Part shown: piece after piece, positions 11,901 through 36,297 of the stretch | Position numbering within the stretch: the stretch's first letter is position 1 | Layout of the letters: every line of letters starts with the position of its first letter | Source of the DNA: Kryptolebias marmoratus | Lineage: Eukaryota; Chordata; Actinopteri; Cyprinodontiformes; Rivulidae | Direction of reading: 5' to 3' | Length of the DNA: 64,000 nt | Assembly: GCF_001649575.2 (NCBI RefSeq) | Contig: NC_051440.1 | Location: forward strand, 15,267,804-15,331,803 | The notes under the pieces: model-generated | What the model was told of the DNA's origin: nothing | Seen by the model: the letters and a program-made list of their open reading frames with translations, nothing else | Database searches by the model: none | Position numbers and translations under genes: made by a program

Positions 11901-12039
11901 AAGTGGGATACTTATGACAAAAACAAACAATACCTGACTGAGAGCCCAATGATCTTGTATTAGCAGCCTAAATTTAAACACACTCCAGTATGAAGACAAT
12001 ATAGTCTTTCCATCGAAGGCAGCCTAATAACATCACAGT

Positions 12040-12500
12040 ACAATAAATTCAATTTAATTCAGTTTATTTACACAGCATCAAGTCACAACAAAAGTCATCT
12101 CAGGGCGCTGTACAGAATCAGTTACACTGTTATCCATCTAAGGAAGCCATTAGATTTGCATTGAATCTTCACTTCGCTGCAGTCCCTCATCCTGAGCGGC
12201 ACGTTGGCGACAGTGGAAAGGAAAAACTCCTTTTGAACAGGCAAAACCAGAACCAGGAGGAGGACGGGCGGCCACCTGTCAGAGAGGAAAGGAAAGAGAC
12301 ACAGACAGAGACACAGAATGTCTGGTCCAGGTGTGGTTCCTATGGCAAGAAAGACAAAAAAGAACACGGGTTAATGATAGAAATAATTACAAATACAAAC
12401 ATGGCGAACAGAGTGAGGAAATGTGGTCAGTTTGTCCTCCAAATTTAAGCATATAGCAGCAGAACTAAAGGATAGCTCAGGAAACCCAAACTAACCCTAA
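12040..12500 (-). mobile_element. LINE 3' end relic, opposite orientation
   Basis: Read on the minus strand this carries the same 3' UTR words as 10450-11345 (ACTGTCGCCAACGTGCCGCT, CCTGAGATGACTTTTGTTGT) and ends in a GAATTAAATTGAATT-type tail at about 12040-12060. It is inverted relative to the first copy and lies just upstream of the lncRNA promoter. Confidence 0.65.
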
Positions 12501-12599
12501 CTATAGGATTTATCAAAAAGGAAAGACTTCAGTAAGCATTAATTTAATGTATTTGTGTGTAAACCTGGACAACTAGGAGTCAAACTTGTGTCGGTCGTT

Positions 12600-13034
12600 T
12601 CCTTTATTAAGACCAAACTTTATAAAACAGAAGCAGGAAAGGTTTTTTTGTTGCTGAACTTCGACTAAAACAGCTCGGGGTTCTGTTACAGTCGGGTCGT
12701 ATCGATAAAATGTTTTGTTTTTTATTTATTTTTAATATTTTGTTTATAAAAAGGATTCGTGGTGGCGTTGCGCGGGTTCCCGGGTTAAATCTAAACTCCG
12801 CCGCCCCGGCTGTGGAGGAAGTGCAGCTCGGCTGACGTTGACGGCGGGAAAGTGGGCTGAGCCGTCGGAGGATATGAGCTCCGGCGGAGGCGGGAGAGGA
12901 GGACAGACAGACACGGCAGAGGAGCGAGGCGGAGAGGGACGATGAAGCGGCCGAGAGAGCCACTGAAACCACCAAAATGCGCCCCGAGCGGCGACGCCGG
13001 ACCGGGCTGGGGATAGACACAGCCGACGGAATGG
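12600..13034 (+). promoter_or_regulatory. Promoter and first exon of lncRNA candidate
   Basis: CpG-rich island-like block (densest 12780-13030) ending in a strong donor, AATGG|GTAAGA, at 13034/13035. No long plus-strand frame is present. The transcription start is not determinable from sequence; the exon is placed only by its donor and base composition. Confidence 0.5.
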
Positions 13035-14278
13035 GTAAGAGCTCGCGAATCATCTAAAATCGACTGGGAAAACAACCGAAAACCACTGAGCCAGGCGAGG
13101 GGGAAGGCAAAATGGAGGAAAGAACGACGGTTAGGCGCTGCGTTGTAAAAAAAAATGGCCATGGCGTGCTGACGGTGAGGAACGGGATAAAAAAAAAAAC
13201 TTATTTTTTCGAGCTTAAATCGTCCGAAGTCGTGTTTTCGTCGACATATTCGGCATGTTTGGCACCTCAGCTTCGAGCTGGGTGGATTCGTGTGCGGACA
13301 GGCGCGTTTATATTCGGACTATTTGGAGTTTTTTGAACCTACGCATTTAAAATTTCCTTTGTCCTTGAAAGGGCAAATGCCCCCCGTCTGAATTTCACTC
13401 GACAAAAACCACGAAAATACTCGAATGTTTCGTTATTTTTCAACGTTGTATGGCGTTTAGTTGACATAAACACAACAACATAAGGCACATTTTGGTTATT
13501 TTAAGTGTATTCAATTTTTTTTAGCTTTTCTGTCGAATCACAAATAAAGAAAATACTCTAAATTGACGATTGTTTTTAACCTGATCTTTATATAGGCTTT
13601 GGAAATTCAGGTTGTGGGAAGATTTTTAAAGAGGTATTTATTTTGTTTATTAGTTAGGGTTTTAAATTGATAGTAATAGATTGTGAGAAGTTGCCAAAAC
13701 GCTTAAAACACAACTTTTCACGTTATTTTCTTAAATCTTGACACCACACAAAACTATGTTTAAAGAGATTGTGTGCTAAGGATTTTATGTGTTATAAAAG
13801 CTTAGATATACTAAGAAATACATAACAGGGTGTTGGCTTTTAACCCTTTAAGGTACTGAATGGTGAAGTTGTATAAATAGGTACATAAATGTTTCCTTTT
13901 CAAGCCAAATTACTTTCACAGCACATAAAGACACATTTTCATCCCAGTTATCTGTAACTGGACTTACATGAAATAGAAGATATCCTGAATAATGTAATAA
14001 AAATAAATAAAAAAAATAAAATCACCTTATTTTCATTCTCATCGACGAGGTTGTGGATACTTCCACATTTGACGACAGGTACTATACGTGTTAAAAACAG
14101 ACCTCACAGGGCATTTAATGTTATGTATTTGAGCCTCAGACGTTATTTTTAAATCCCAAAGATTAGTAGCACCCTGCACATAACAAAATGTCCGCTGTGA
14201 GCCATTCTGAAATGGATGCCACTGTTTAAGACCTGCGTAGTTGCATTCTCAGACAGCTGATCTGTGTCAAAATAAAAC

Positions 14279-14302
14279 ATTTGCATGAGTAAATATGCAA
14301 AT
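14279..14302. promoter_or_regulatory. Inverted pair of POU octamer motifs
   Basis: ATTTGCAT at 14279-14286 and ATGCAAAT at 14295-14302, facing each other with 8 bases between, lie in the first intron of the lncRNA candidate. Each is a perfect octamer. Binding is an inference. Confidence 0.4.
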
Positions 14303-14459
14303 GATTACATATTTCTTAATACGTTAATGAATCGTTTAATAGTAAAAAATAATCCGGGGCAATTAGACACAAGTAACCTGTCTGTGGTTGCTACAACTGT
14401 AAATTCAGATTTTGGTAATTGCTGTCAGAATAATAATCATAATAATTTTTGTTTTACAG

Positions 14460-14523
14460 GAACTCCCTTTGATGGTTTCCGGGTTTCGCCGGAGAGGAAA
14501 GGTTGTTTCGGCGAGCTGGAATG
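14460..14523 (+). ncRNA. lncRNA candidate exon 2
   Basis: Bounded by an acceptor with a TTTTTGTTTTACAG tract and a GTACGT donor after GGAATG. Contains one internal ATGG. Length 64 bases. It could be skipped or run on into exon 3. Confidence 0.4.
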
Positions 14524-14672
14524 GTACGTTCGGCTTTAATCGGACGAAAGCACGTTTTGTGTTCAGCCCTTTCTTTGTCCCGGCTGCAGTATACGCGTGG
14601 CCACCAGGGAGTGCTGTTGCCTCATTGACGTTCTGATTTATTGTTCTGCTTTTTTTAAGGTTTCGCATTTAG

Positions 14673-14720
14673 CCGCCGTGAGTTGAAGAACTTCCGAAGG
14701 TTGCTGCACGGAGAAAAATT
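14673..14720 (+). ncRNA. lncRNA candidate exon 3
   Basis: Acceptor TTTTTTTAAGGTTTCGCATTTAG and strong donor GTAAGTACTG bound a 48-base exon. Confidence 0.45.
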
Positions 14721-16026
14721 GTAAGTACTGTTTTTTTAAGATAAAAAGAAAATTTGCGAAGTCTATTGCGTGTTATGTTACGCATTTTCTTGAAGGCTAA
14801 ACACGGCCCCCTAGTGTGTGATTTAGCAAGGAAGTGTTTAGAAATTAAAAATGCATGTTGTTGCTCAGTAACTGATGTTTGTTGGCTAGTTTAAAACTTT
14901 AATAATTTAATTATAACTATCGTACACACAGAATCTTCATTTCCTCGCCCGTCTTACTTGTAGCTACTTTAATCAAAGCGTAACTTGATGTCAATTACAG
15001 CGTTTTAGCGTGATGACGATTGTAGCAAAACACGTGACATGTCCGCCCAGTGCTAGCTTACGTTTGTAGTGTAAATTTAAACGATTAGGAATTCCGCAGC
15101 TTTAGTTTAATTATCTTTTAATTATCTAAAAAATAAGTTTGAATTATATATGATAGTCTTCAACTTGGATAGCGGCTCTACAAAACACGTGTTCAGAATA
15201 ATTGCGTTTAATTCTGTTGTCGTACTTTATTGATAACGACTCAAGTGACAGCACGCTTATTGGTCACTTTTTAACACGACGGCGTGTTACAGTATGACTA
15301 ATGCGGGGTGGGCGTGTCTCAATAATTAACACAACTTTCTGTGAACAAGTTGTGTCAAGCAACTATAATTATTGTTATTTGGAATAAGAGCTCTTTTCAC
15401 ACGGTGATCCTGTGGGGGAAATCAAAGTTGCCGGTGATAGTCCACGTTGCCCTTTCATATTGACCAAACTAAGCCTTCGTACTTGTCTTCCAATATCGAA
15501 GCAGTTTGGTAATTTCAACATTTTCAGTTAAATGTGTCGATTTGACACGTTGGCTCAGTTCCTTGGCCACTTCGACAGCGATTTCAGCTCCCCTTTTTGT
15601 TTTTGTTTGGCTCCTCTCACGCTACGGCTGTACGACGTGACCTCAAAAGACGAGCTCTTCTCAGAGTTTCTTTTTGGTCGGTTCTCAATAGACCAATCAT
15701 GCTGGTCTAAATTGCGCTAGTGTGTGCTTAACCACATTAAGCCACCATCTTGGACGCAAAGTGGGACGTCAAACTTACCAACTAGCATCTGTGTCGGCCT
15801 TCCATACTGCCTGAGACGGGACGGCAGTGGATTGGCTTCAGCTCCCATTGGTCGTTTCATCGATGCAGGAAGAAGAAGTCGGCGCTCCACGAAGGCACAC
15901 CAGATCTAGATTAACCAGGAAGAGTACTCAGGCTTGGACGTGGTTTCTGTGTGAGGGTCCACCAGTCCTCCAGGTGGCGATAATGAGCTGGTGTTCCAAC
16001 GGGAAAAGAAATGCAAAGTGTTCGTC

Positions 16027-16095
16027 GGGGCTGCGGTAGCTCGGTAGTCAGTGCTGAGTTCTTGTAATCCTGAGACTGCGGGTTCGAGCCCAGGT
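16027..16095 (+). repeat. tRNA-like sequence, probable SINE head
   Basis: Contains an A-box-like TAGCTCGGTAGTC and a perfect-looking B box GGTTCGAGCCC about 35 bases later, the internal RNA polymerase III promoter layout. A closed acceptor stem is not apparent, so a tRNA-derived SINE relic is more likely than a tRNA gene. It lies in the long intron of the lncRNA candidate. Confidence 0.5.
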
Positions 16096-16731
16096 TGTCA
16101 GGAACGTCATTCGGCACAAAAACAACCGCAGAGTTTGGTTGCTGTGGTGACTCCTGCTGAAGAGACTGGTCAGGAAATTAACCCAACAAAGTATTTATCA
16201 CTAGGATTTCAGTTCACATTTTGTGTCCTTGTAGCCTCTGAATGGATGAAGATTAAAATGCTGAAGACTGCAAACATCTCTGCACATTTTATTTTTAAAG
16301 TAAATATATAACTTTTCGATCGTCTTTGGTTCTTCAAACATTTATTTACTTGGTCGTGACTTTGGTGCCATCTTTTCTCGTTCCCTGTGGCCCTTTTCCC
16401 CATGGGCTCACCTTGGTCCTACTTGGGTCGATGCGTGTTTTTTCCATTGGGTGATCCTACTTGCTCCCAGCTCGGTTCTTCGGACCTACCTGGGCGAAGC
16501 TCCGGGCTAGCTGATGATTTTACGTCAGCAGACTGCAGGCAACTAATTGGCCAGGGACCCGCGTCATTGGACACATCATGGTAGCAACTGCTTCAAAACA
16601 TCAATTTTCTACGGCCACGCCGACTTGCTTTTATCTGGTGTGATTACCGCGTGGAGCAGCCTCGCTGTGACGACCCCGCCCACATTGAGGCGGCCCTCTG
16701 TTGTATGGAAAATTACTGAGACCGTGTAGAC

Positions 16732-16924
16732 CAGTGGTGTCCAATCCTGGTCCTGGAGGGCCACTATCCTACGTGTTTTAGATGGTCCTCCTCTCTTCAG
16801 CAGGTCTTCAAGTTCTGCAGAAGCCAGTTAATCACTGATTTATTTAAATCAGGTGTGTCAAAGGAGAGAAACCTCTCAAGCCTTCAGGATAGTTGCTCTC
16901 TAGGACCAGGATTGGACACCACTA
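16732..16924. mobile_element. hAT-like MITE, 193 bp, copy A
   Basis: Ends CAGTGGTGTCCAATCCTGGT and, inverted, ACCAGGATTGGACACCACT form terminal inverted repeats of about 20 bases. Flanks GTGTAGAC (16724-16731) and GTGTAGTC (16925-16932) differ at one base, an 8-bp target duplication. A second copy is at 54562-54754. It lies in the lncRNA intron. Confidence 0.8.
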
Positions 16925-18111
16925 GTGTAGTCCGATTGAATTAGGGCGAGACGGGTTGTGCTACACTTGACAATCTAAAAATGGCCTATAGTTGACCTTC
17001 GTGGATATGCAGGTGGTAAAATTAGCCTCCCAGTCTAACAGGTGCACTGCCAATCATAAATTAAGCTTTCTGTGTGCTAACAACTTGAAGTCTATTCATG
17101 GTCTGACAACATTACCGACACAAGGACTCCTCAACGTCATCTTTAACTGTGATTACACTGTTGTTAATGCTAAATTTGTTAGCTGGACCATTAATGACAG
17201 CAGTCTGCTGTGCGGTCCTACTAAGCTGAAATGATTTTCGTGAGGCGCACAAAATGGCAGTGATGTAGCAAAAGCTTTGTCCATCCACTTATTACAGAAG
17301 GATCCCATCTTGAGGTTAAAAAGAATATTATTTTTCAGTCCAAAAAGCTTTGATGCATTGTGTGAATTAAAACCTTTACCGTCACAGGTTACATTTTTTC
17401 AAACATTGCAATGTAAAAATGTACAACCACCCATCGTACAAATGAAAGTCTTCAGAACCCCAGGTTAAAATCAAAGGTTAAACTTCTGTTTCAGAGCAGC
17501 AGGACAGACGTGGCTTTATTCATTTTGATACATGCAAGCAAAACAATTACTGGAGTTTTAAAATGTCATCAATAAAACATAATTAAACTTATGTATTATT
17601 TGTTAAGGATGGGATGTTAGATGTTCTCCACAGATAATTGTTAGCTTTGAATAAATTTGTTTTGTAGGTAAACAAACAAACCCTCCTTTCGGTGGAAAAA
17701 AGGAAACACAAAGATAACGCCAGACTGCTACATGGATCAATTGTTTAAGTTAATTGAATAAACTTTGTAGATTTTGCTGCCAAGTTTACAAGAAGTTTCC
17801 CAAGAACAGGTGGATCCACATCCATGATAATTATCATTCAACACATATTGTATATTACCATCAATCAAGAGGTGTAGAATTTATTTATATATAAATACAC
17901 ACACCTTAATGTGCCTTTAGAGTGGCTTTCTTCTGAAGGTTGTATGTTTATAAATCCTATTATTGTGATAAATTATTAATGTTATTTAAAGTCAGGTCTC
18001 CGTTGGTCTTCATTCACTACAGTGTTTTGATTGGAGCTCACCTGTTAGTTTTTGCTCCTGTGAAAGTAAGAGACGTTTGGATGTTGTATTAATTCTTGTC
18101 GTCCTCCACAG

Positions 18112-18171
18112 AGGAGACACGGAGGACTGCTGAAAAGATGCTCCAAGTGGGAAGAAAAAGAAGACAACTTG
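18112..18171 (+). ncRNA. lncRNA candidate exon 4
   Basis: Acceptor GTCCTCCACAG and donor GTGAGT bound 60 purine-rich bases, including AAAAGATGC and a GAAGAAAAAGAAGA run that could act as a splicing enhancer. Confidence 0.5.
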
Positions 18172-19307
18172 GTGAGTTTCGCTCTTTGACCTGCTGTAGG
18201 CATTCATTCATAGTGATTAGATCATGTTAGCGTTTTTTTTTCTTAATCCAGTTTGAATAGACCAAATGTAAATTCCACTCATGTTTAGTTAATCTTCAGT
18301 AAGTTTGATATTTTTGTTTGCAACCAAATTTAGTTGTAATGTCGTACAAAATGGGTAGATGGGAGCTTGTGGAAAGAATGTAGCATTACACGCTTTAATA
18401 ATAAATTATCTTCATTGGTTTTTATAGACGGGAAGCTACTGATGCCACCTGGTGGCACTTCTTGTTAAATAAAAAGCTAAATCTTTCCACAAGCTGCTGG
18501 CTTTACCCCTTTTTTTTTTCGTTTGCCAAAATCTCTGGCAGCTTTTTGTCCCATTTTACCAAGCCTTTAGAACTTATATATCAGGATAGATTTTGTTCTT
18601 AGAAGCTAGATGTCCCTTTTTTGTCTAATCGTGAACAGTAGATCCAGAAAATTACTGATCAGGAGCTTTATCAGAGGATGCTAATGTGTCTATTTGTTGT
18701 TGGCTTTTTTGGGGTAATTCTGCAGCAACTTGGTTGTTTCCGTTTTATCGTTAATTTAGTTTTTATTTCAGTGTTTATTCAAAGTTTTGGTTGTTATTGT
18801 GTGAACATCGCTGCTGTTCAAACCGACGTGTAGGCTGTCCGCTCATTGTACCCTTGGTGGCCACCTAAGGAATCCCCCCCCTTTTTTTGGTCCTAAACGT
18901 TAAGTCATTTATAACTTATTGCAGACTCTGTTTTTAACGTTTAACTCAACTCAACGCTAATCCTAACCTTAACGCCGAACAGGGACTCTGATTTGTTCTG
19001 TTTAATGTGGCTAACAAATCCCTATGTACATTGTAGTTTTGGTATTTAACAGAAACGTTCAAAGCAGTTTAATTCAGTAATTTGGTAATTAAGTTTCTCT
19101 TTTAAATGTAAATTATTTAAATGAATGGTTAATTCAGAATGACACGTTTCCTTGCAAATGTTTGCTTGACTCTTCAGCTGAAGGCTAGCCGAGGATGTAG
19201 TTTGTTATTTTAGTTTATGCGTTGTTAAACTGTTAATCATTTCCTATTTCAGTTGCATTGTGGGCTTACAATTTCCCCTTTTTTATTTCATTTATTTTTT
19301 TATCAAG

Positions 19308-19585
19308 ACCCTACTCGACTGGATATTTCTGCTGTGGAGACAGCGTTGTTTAACGCGAAGATGACGAGCGATTGCCAAATTTTGACAAGATGAAACCTTT
19401 TTTTTTTCTGACTGGACATTGGGATTTATTTTACTTTTTTACGTTGCATATCCTTTTTTTTTTACCGCATCATGGACTTGGCGGATCTTCGACGCTAACT
19501 ACACTTTGGACTCGTAGACAAAGTCAGCCTTTTGTACAATTTATATTCAAATGTTGTTTTGAATAAAGTGTATGTCCTCGTATTT
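19308..19585 (+). ncRNA. lncRNA candidate last exon with poly(A) signal
   Basis: Starts after a long pyrimidine tract and CAAG. Contains AAGATGA at 19358-19364 and 19387-19393, a CATCATGGACTTGGCGGATC segment near 19466-19485, and AATAAA at 19562-19567. A T-rich downstream element follows at about 19590. Exon end is estimated 15-20 bases past the signal. Confidence 0.5.
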
Positions 19586-19589
19586 ATCA

Positions 19590-21139
19590 CTGGCTTTGTC
19601 TCATTAGCTGATACAATGGTGGAAACAAACAAAAAAAGATCATGATTGTTTTGTTTTTGAGGCACAAAATTGTTAGCATTGGTTAAAAATTTGGTTAAAC
19701 TAATCAGGTTTGCATTTATTTTGTGCCAAGGATAATGTTTTATTTTAACCAGGCTTCCTGGCTTCGATTGGTTAATTTTACGAACTACTTTTTAATTTGT
19801 TTTTTGCTTCCAAAAAATTAGCATCTGGATCGATAGCTGAAATGTTTACCAGTTTCTCTTGGTTCATCTGGTTTAAAACATAAAAAGCTATAGGTTATAG
19901 CCCCACACTTTGTTCTAAACTCATATGAAACAAGTTTTTTTTTTTTTTTTTTTTTCCTACTACTAGAATGGAAGGTTTTGCAAAATGGCCACTGCTCGTC
20001 CTTATTCCTGTCTGACCAGGAAGTGACGTAAACGCTGCAAAACGCATATTTTCCCCAAATCCCTTTACTAATTCCTCCCCTTTAATTTATAGCAAAGAAA
20101 GCTTTGGAGCGCGAGGCTTATGTGTCGGAGGGGAAAACCTGCATTTAGGTTTCTATAAAAGTAGATTTAAAGATAATAAAAAGGGGGCGGGACTTAGGCA
20201 TCACCTGAGCGTGGGGTAAATGGAAATAACGTCAATCAAAGGCGAAGCTTTCAGAGCAGGGAAGGAGCTCTTAGATGGCGGCTGAGCCTCGGGAAGGGCG
20301 CCACAGGCTTTCGGTTCGCCGCTTCTCTGGCTCTGCGGTCGGTCGCTTCGGCTCGGTTTTGATTTCGTGGCTTCGCGGTTGCATTTTTTGTTCTTTAACG
20401 GGGTCCTTTTGCGTTTCTTGGGCTGTTTTTTCTTTAATTTTTTTCTACCCCAAGCCGCTGCTGTTTCGTCGTTGTTTTCCACCCTGGCAGCCATGACGCG
20501 CCTCCATTTTAGCTGCTCGCCTCTGTGGCTCTGACTCCGCTCCGTGCGGACCCCACAGGCCTGCCAGCTTCACCGAACCGGCCTGCTTATTTCTTATTTT
20601 TCCGTTCCTTTTTAATCTGTCGAGTTAATATATTTTTACAGGCTTAAGCAGTATTTTTCACCATTATTAGTATTCGACGAAAAAAATTCGACATTTAAAC
20701 TGCGACACGTATTATTAGCGGCGCCTTGTTCTTCGCCTCGAATCGACATGTTTATGTTGTGTTTTGTGTAATTTACTGACTTTTCTCCTCCGTAGTTTTG
20801 TGTTTTCTCTCATGCTTCATGTGATGACGCAGTTAAAATTGTCGGCATGCGGCTCGATCCGTGGACTATATTGAACAAACACAGGCTTGGTTTTCACCTT
20901 TTTATTGTCCCGGCACCTGTCATATTTCCGGTCTCTTGTTATTCCCCGACGTAAATAATGATCTTTATATTATTCGGTTTAGTGTCTTTTTTTTGTCCTC
21001 TCGTCCTGCACAGTCTGGGTTATCAGCTGCCATCGGAGCTAAGGCAATCCTGAGGGGGCTTGTCTGATATTTTCATGCCTCCTAACTTTTTCGACAGTAA
21101 ATACCAGGACCTTTTTGTAGGATTTTTCAGCACACTACG
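19590..21139 (+). promoter_or_regulatory. chd2: chd2 promoter and 5' leader region
   Basis: Between the lncRNA poly(A) signal and the chd2 start codon. CRE-like TGACGTAA occurs near 20023 and AACGTCA near 20228; a CpG-rich block runs about 20260-20580. An ATGGCGGCTGAG at 20275 opens a 73-codon frame that could be an upstream ORF if the leader includes it. The splice acceptor of the first coding exon is clear (TTTTTCAG at 21123-21130), but I could not identify the donor of the untranslated exon; GAC|GTAAAT at about 20951 is one weak possibility. Confidence 0.5.
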
Positions 21140-35154
<14,015 letters not shown>

Positions 35155-36297
35155 AGTCTGTCGGGCCGGGCTCTGGGTCAGAGTGGCGCCTCGGCGGTTC
35201 TTAGCTCCCTCTGGTGGCGGCTGTGAGGATTTCTCTCCCGGAGGAAGGAAGACGTTTGTTTCCGTCCGACTTTAAGATGGAAAATCTCCAACTTGAAACG
35301 GAGCAGCTCGTCAGTCAGGACTGAGTGGAGCGCCGGAAGAGGGTTAGTCCCATGGACTGAGGAAAGGAAAATTAGGAGACAGTTTCCTAAAAGTGCCTGA
35401 AAGGATCGGCCTTGTGATTAGCAAACGTTCCCGGAGGAACCATCACGCAGACTACTTTATTTTATTTTCTTATCATTATTTTTGTATTTAGCTTTAAGTA
35501 TTGCAAATGATGTCATTATAGATGACGCAGCCGAATGTGTAACTTGTTGATCGTTTGCACCTTGGAATAATTTTGATCATGTAGCCGAAACGATTCATGG
35601 ATTTTCACCACGAGCTGAAACAAAAAAACAAAAAAAACAAACTTCGCCTCGGTCGCTCCCAGGTGATCATTCGTCACGGTTTTAACAAACACACGTGTCT
35701 CATGTGTCCAAACTAAATGTTCGTTCTGTATAATTTATTGTAAATCCACTTCCCCATTCCCCCTCGGCTCTGGTTGTTGGCGTTCGATCCGACTCCTGCA
35801 AAGCTTCAGAACACTAGAAACCAGAAGAAAACTCCCCAGAAGCCTCTCAGTATTATGCCGGAGGAGGAAGTCAGCACTTGTCTGTTTAAAAAAAAAAGCT
35901 CAAAGACCTTTTTCTGCCCGTGTCAGCCACACGGTTGAGGCCAAACCGCTCCACGAAAAAAAGGGACGAAATATTCCGAACGTTCGTCTGCTTCTGCTCC
36001 TGAAGGACTTCCTGACTTCAGGGGAGAAGATTCTCCAACAGATGGAAGGAAAAGTGTTTTTATTTTGTTGTTTTTTTTTGTCATCCGGGGCACTTCTTAC
36101 AGCGAACAGCCAGCTCTTTATCTTTATCTTTTCTTTTCTTCCACAAACTAAAGTTCCTGTAATATATGTTCTAAAGAAATTATAAATAATTTATATTTGT
36201 GGGGAAAAAAACCAACAAAGAAACGACCGAACACTTGATGAGAAACGTGCTGTACATATGTTTGGACATATGTAATAAACTTTGTTACACAAAGGAG
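35155..36297 (+). other. chd2: chd2 3' UTR
   Basis: From the TAG to about 20 bases past the poly(A) signal at 36274-36279. Includes TGTACATA at 36251-36258, a consensus Pumilio-type element just upstream of the signal. No frame of note. Confidence 0.7.
36274..36279 (+). terminator. chd2: chd2 poly(A) signal AATAAA
   Basis: Canonical hexamer within TGTAATAAACTTTGTT, 1.1 kb past the stop codon, with T-rich sequence following. Confidence 0.75.

Larger units (their letters stand above)
12780..19585 (+). ncRNA. CHASERR-like lncRNA, upstream of chd2
   Basis: Proposed five-exon noncoding transcript: exon 1 (about 12780-13034, donor GTAAGA), exon 2 14460-14523 (acceptor TTTTACAG, donor GTACGT), exon 3 14673-14720 (acceptor GCATTTAG, donor GTAAGT), exon 4 18112-18171 (acceptor CCTCCACAG, donor GTGAGT) and exon 5 19308 to about 19585. 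Exon 5 has a pyrimidine-rich acceptor ending CAAG and AATAAA at 19562-19567 followed by a T/GT-rich element. No conserved reading frame runs through it. In mammals the lncRNA CHASERR sits in this place and orientation, is spliced, and represses CHD2 in cis. Exon 5 has two AAGATGA words, of the type I recall being reported as deeply conserved in CHASERR. Alternatively some of these exons are 5' leader exons of chd2; the poly(A) site argues for a separate transcript. Exon structure is read from splice signals only. Confidence 0.55.

Noticed and set aside
12607..13162. Minus-strand frames of 148 and 123 codons at the lncRNA promoter
   Set aside because: They come from CpG-rich DNA lacking stops; no domain and no conserved start or splice site.
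16027..16095. Functional tRNA gene
   Set aside because: A and B boxes are present, but I cannot pair an acceptor stem; a SINE head fits better.
20201..20496. Frames on both strands at the chd2 promoter
   Set aside because: The plus frame begins with ATGGCGGCTGAG and could be an upstream ORF, but its translation is low-complexity and hydrophobic with no homologue I know; not called as a gene.
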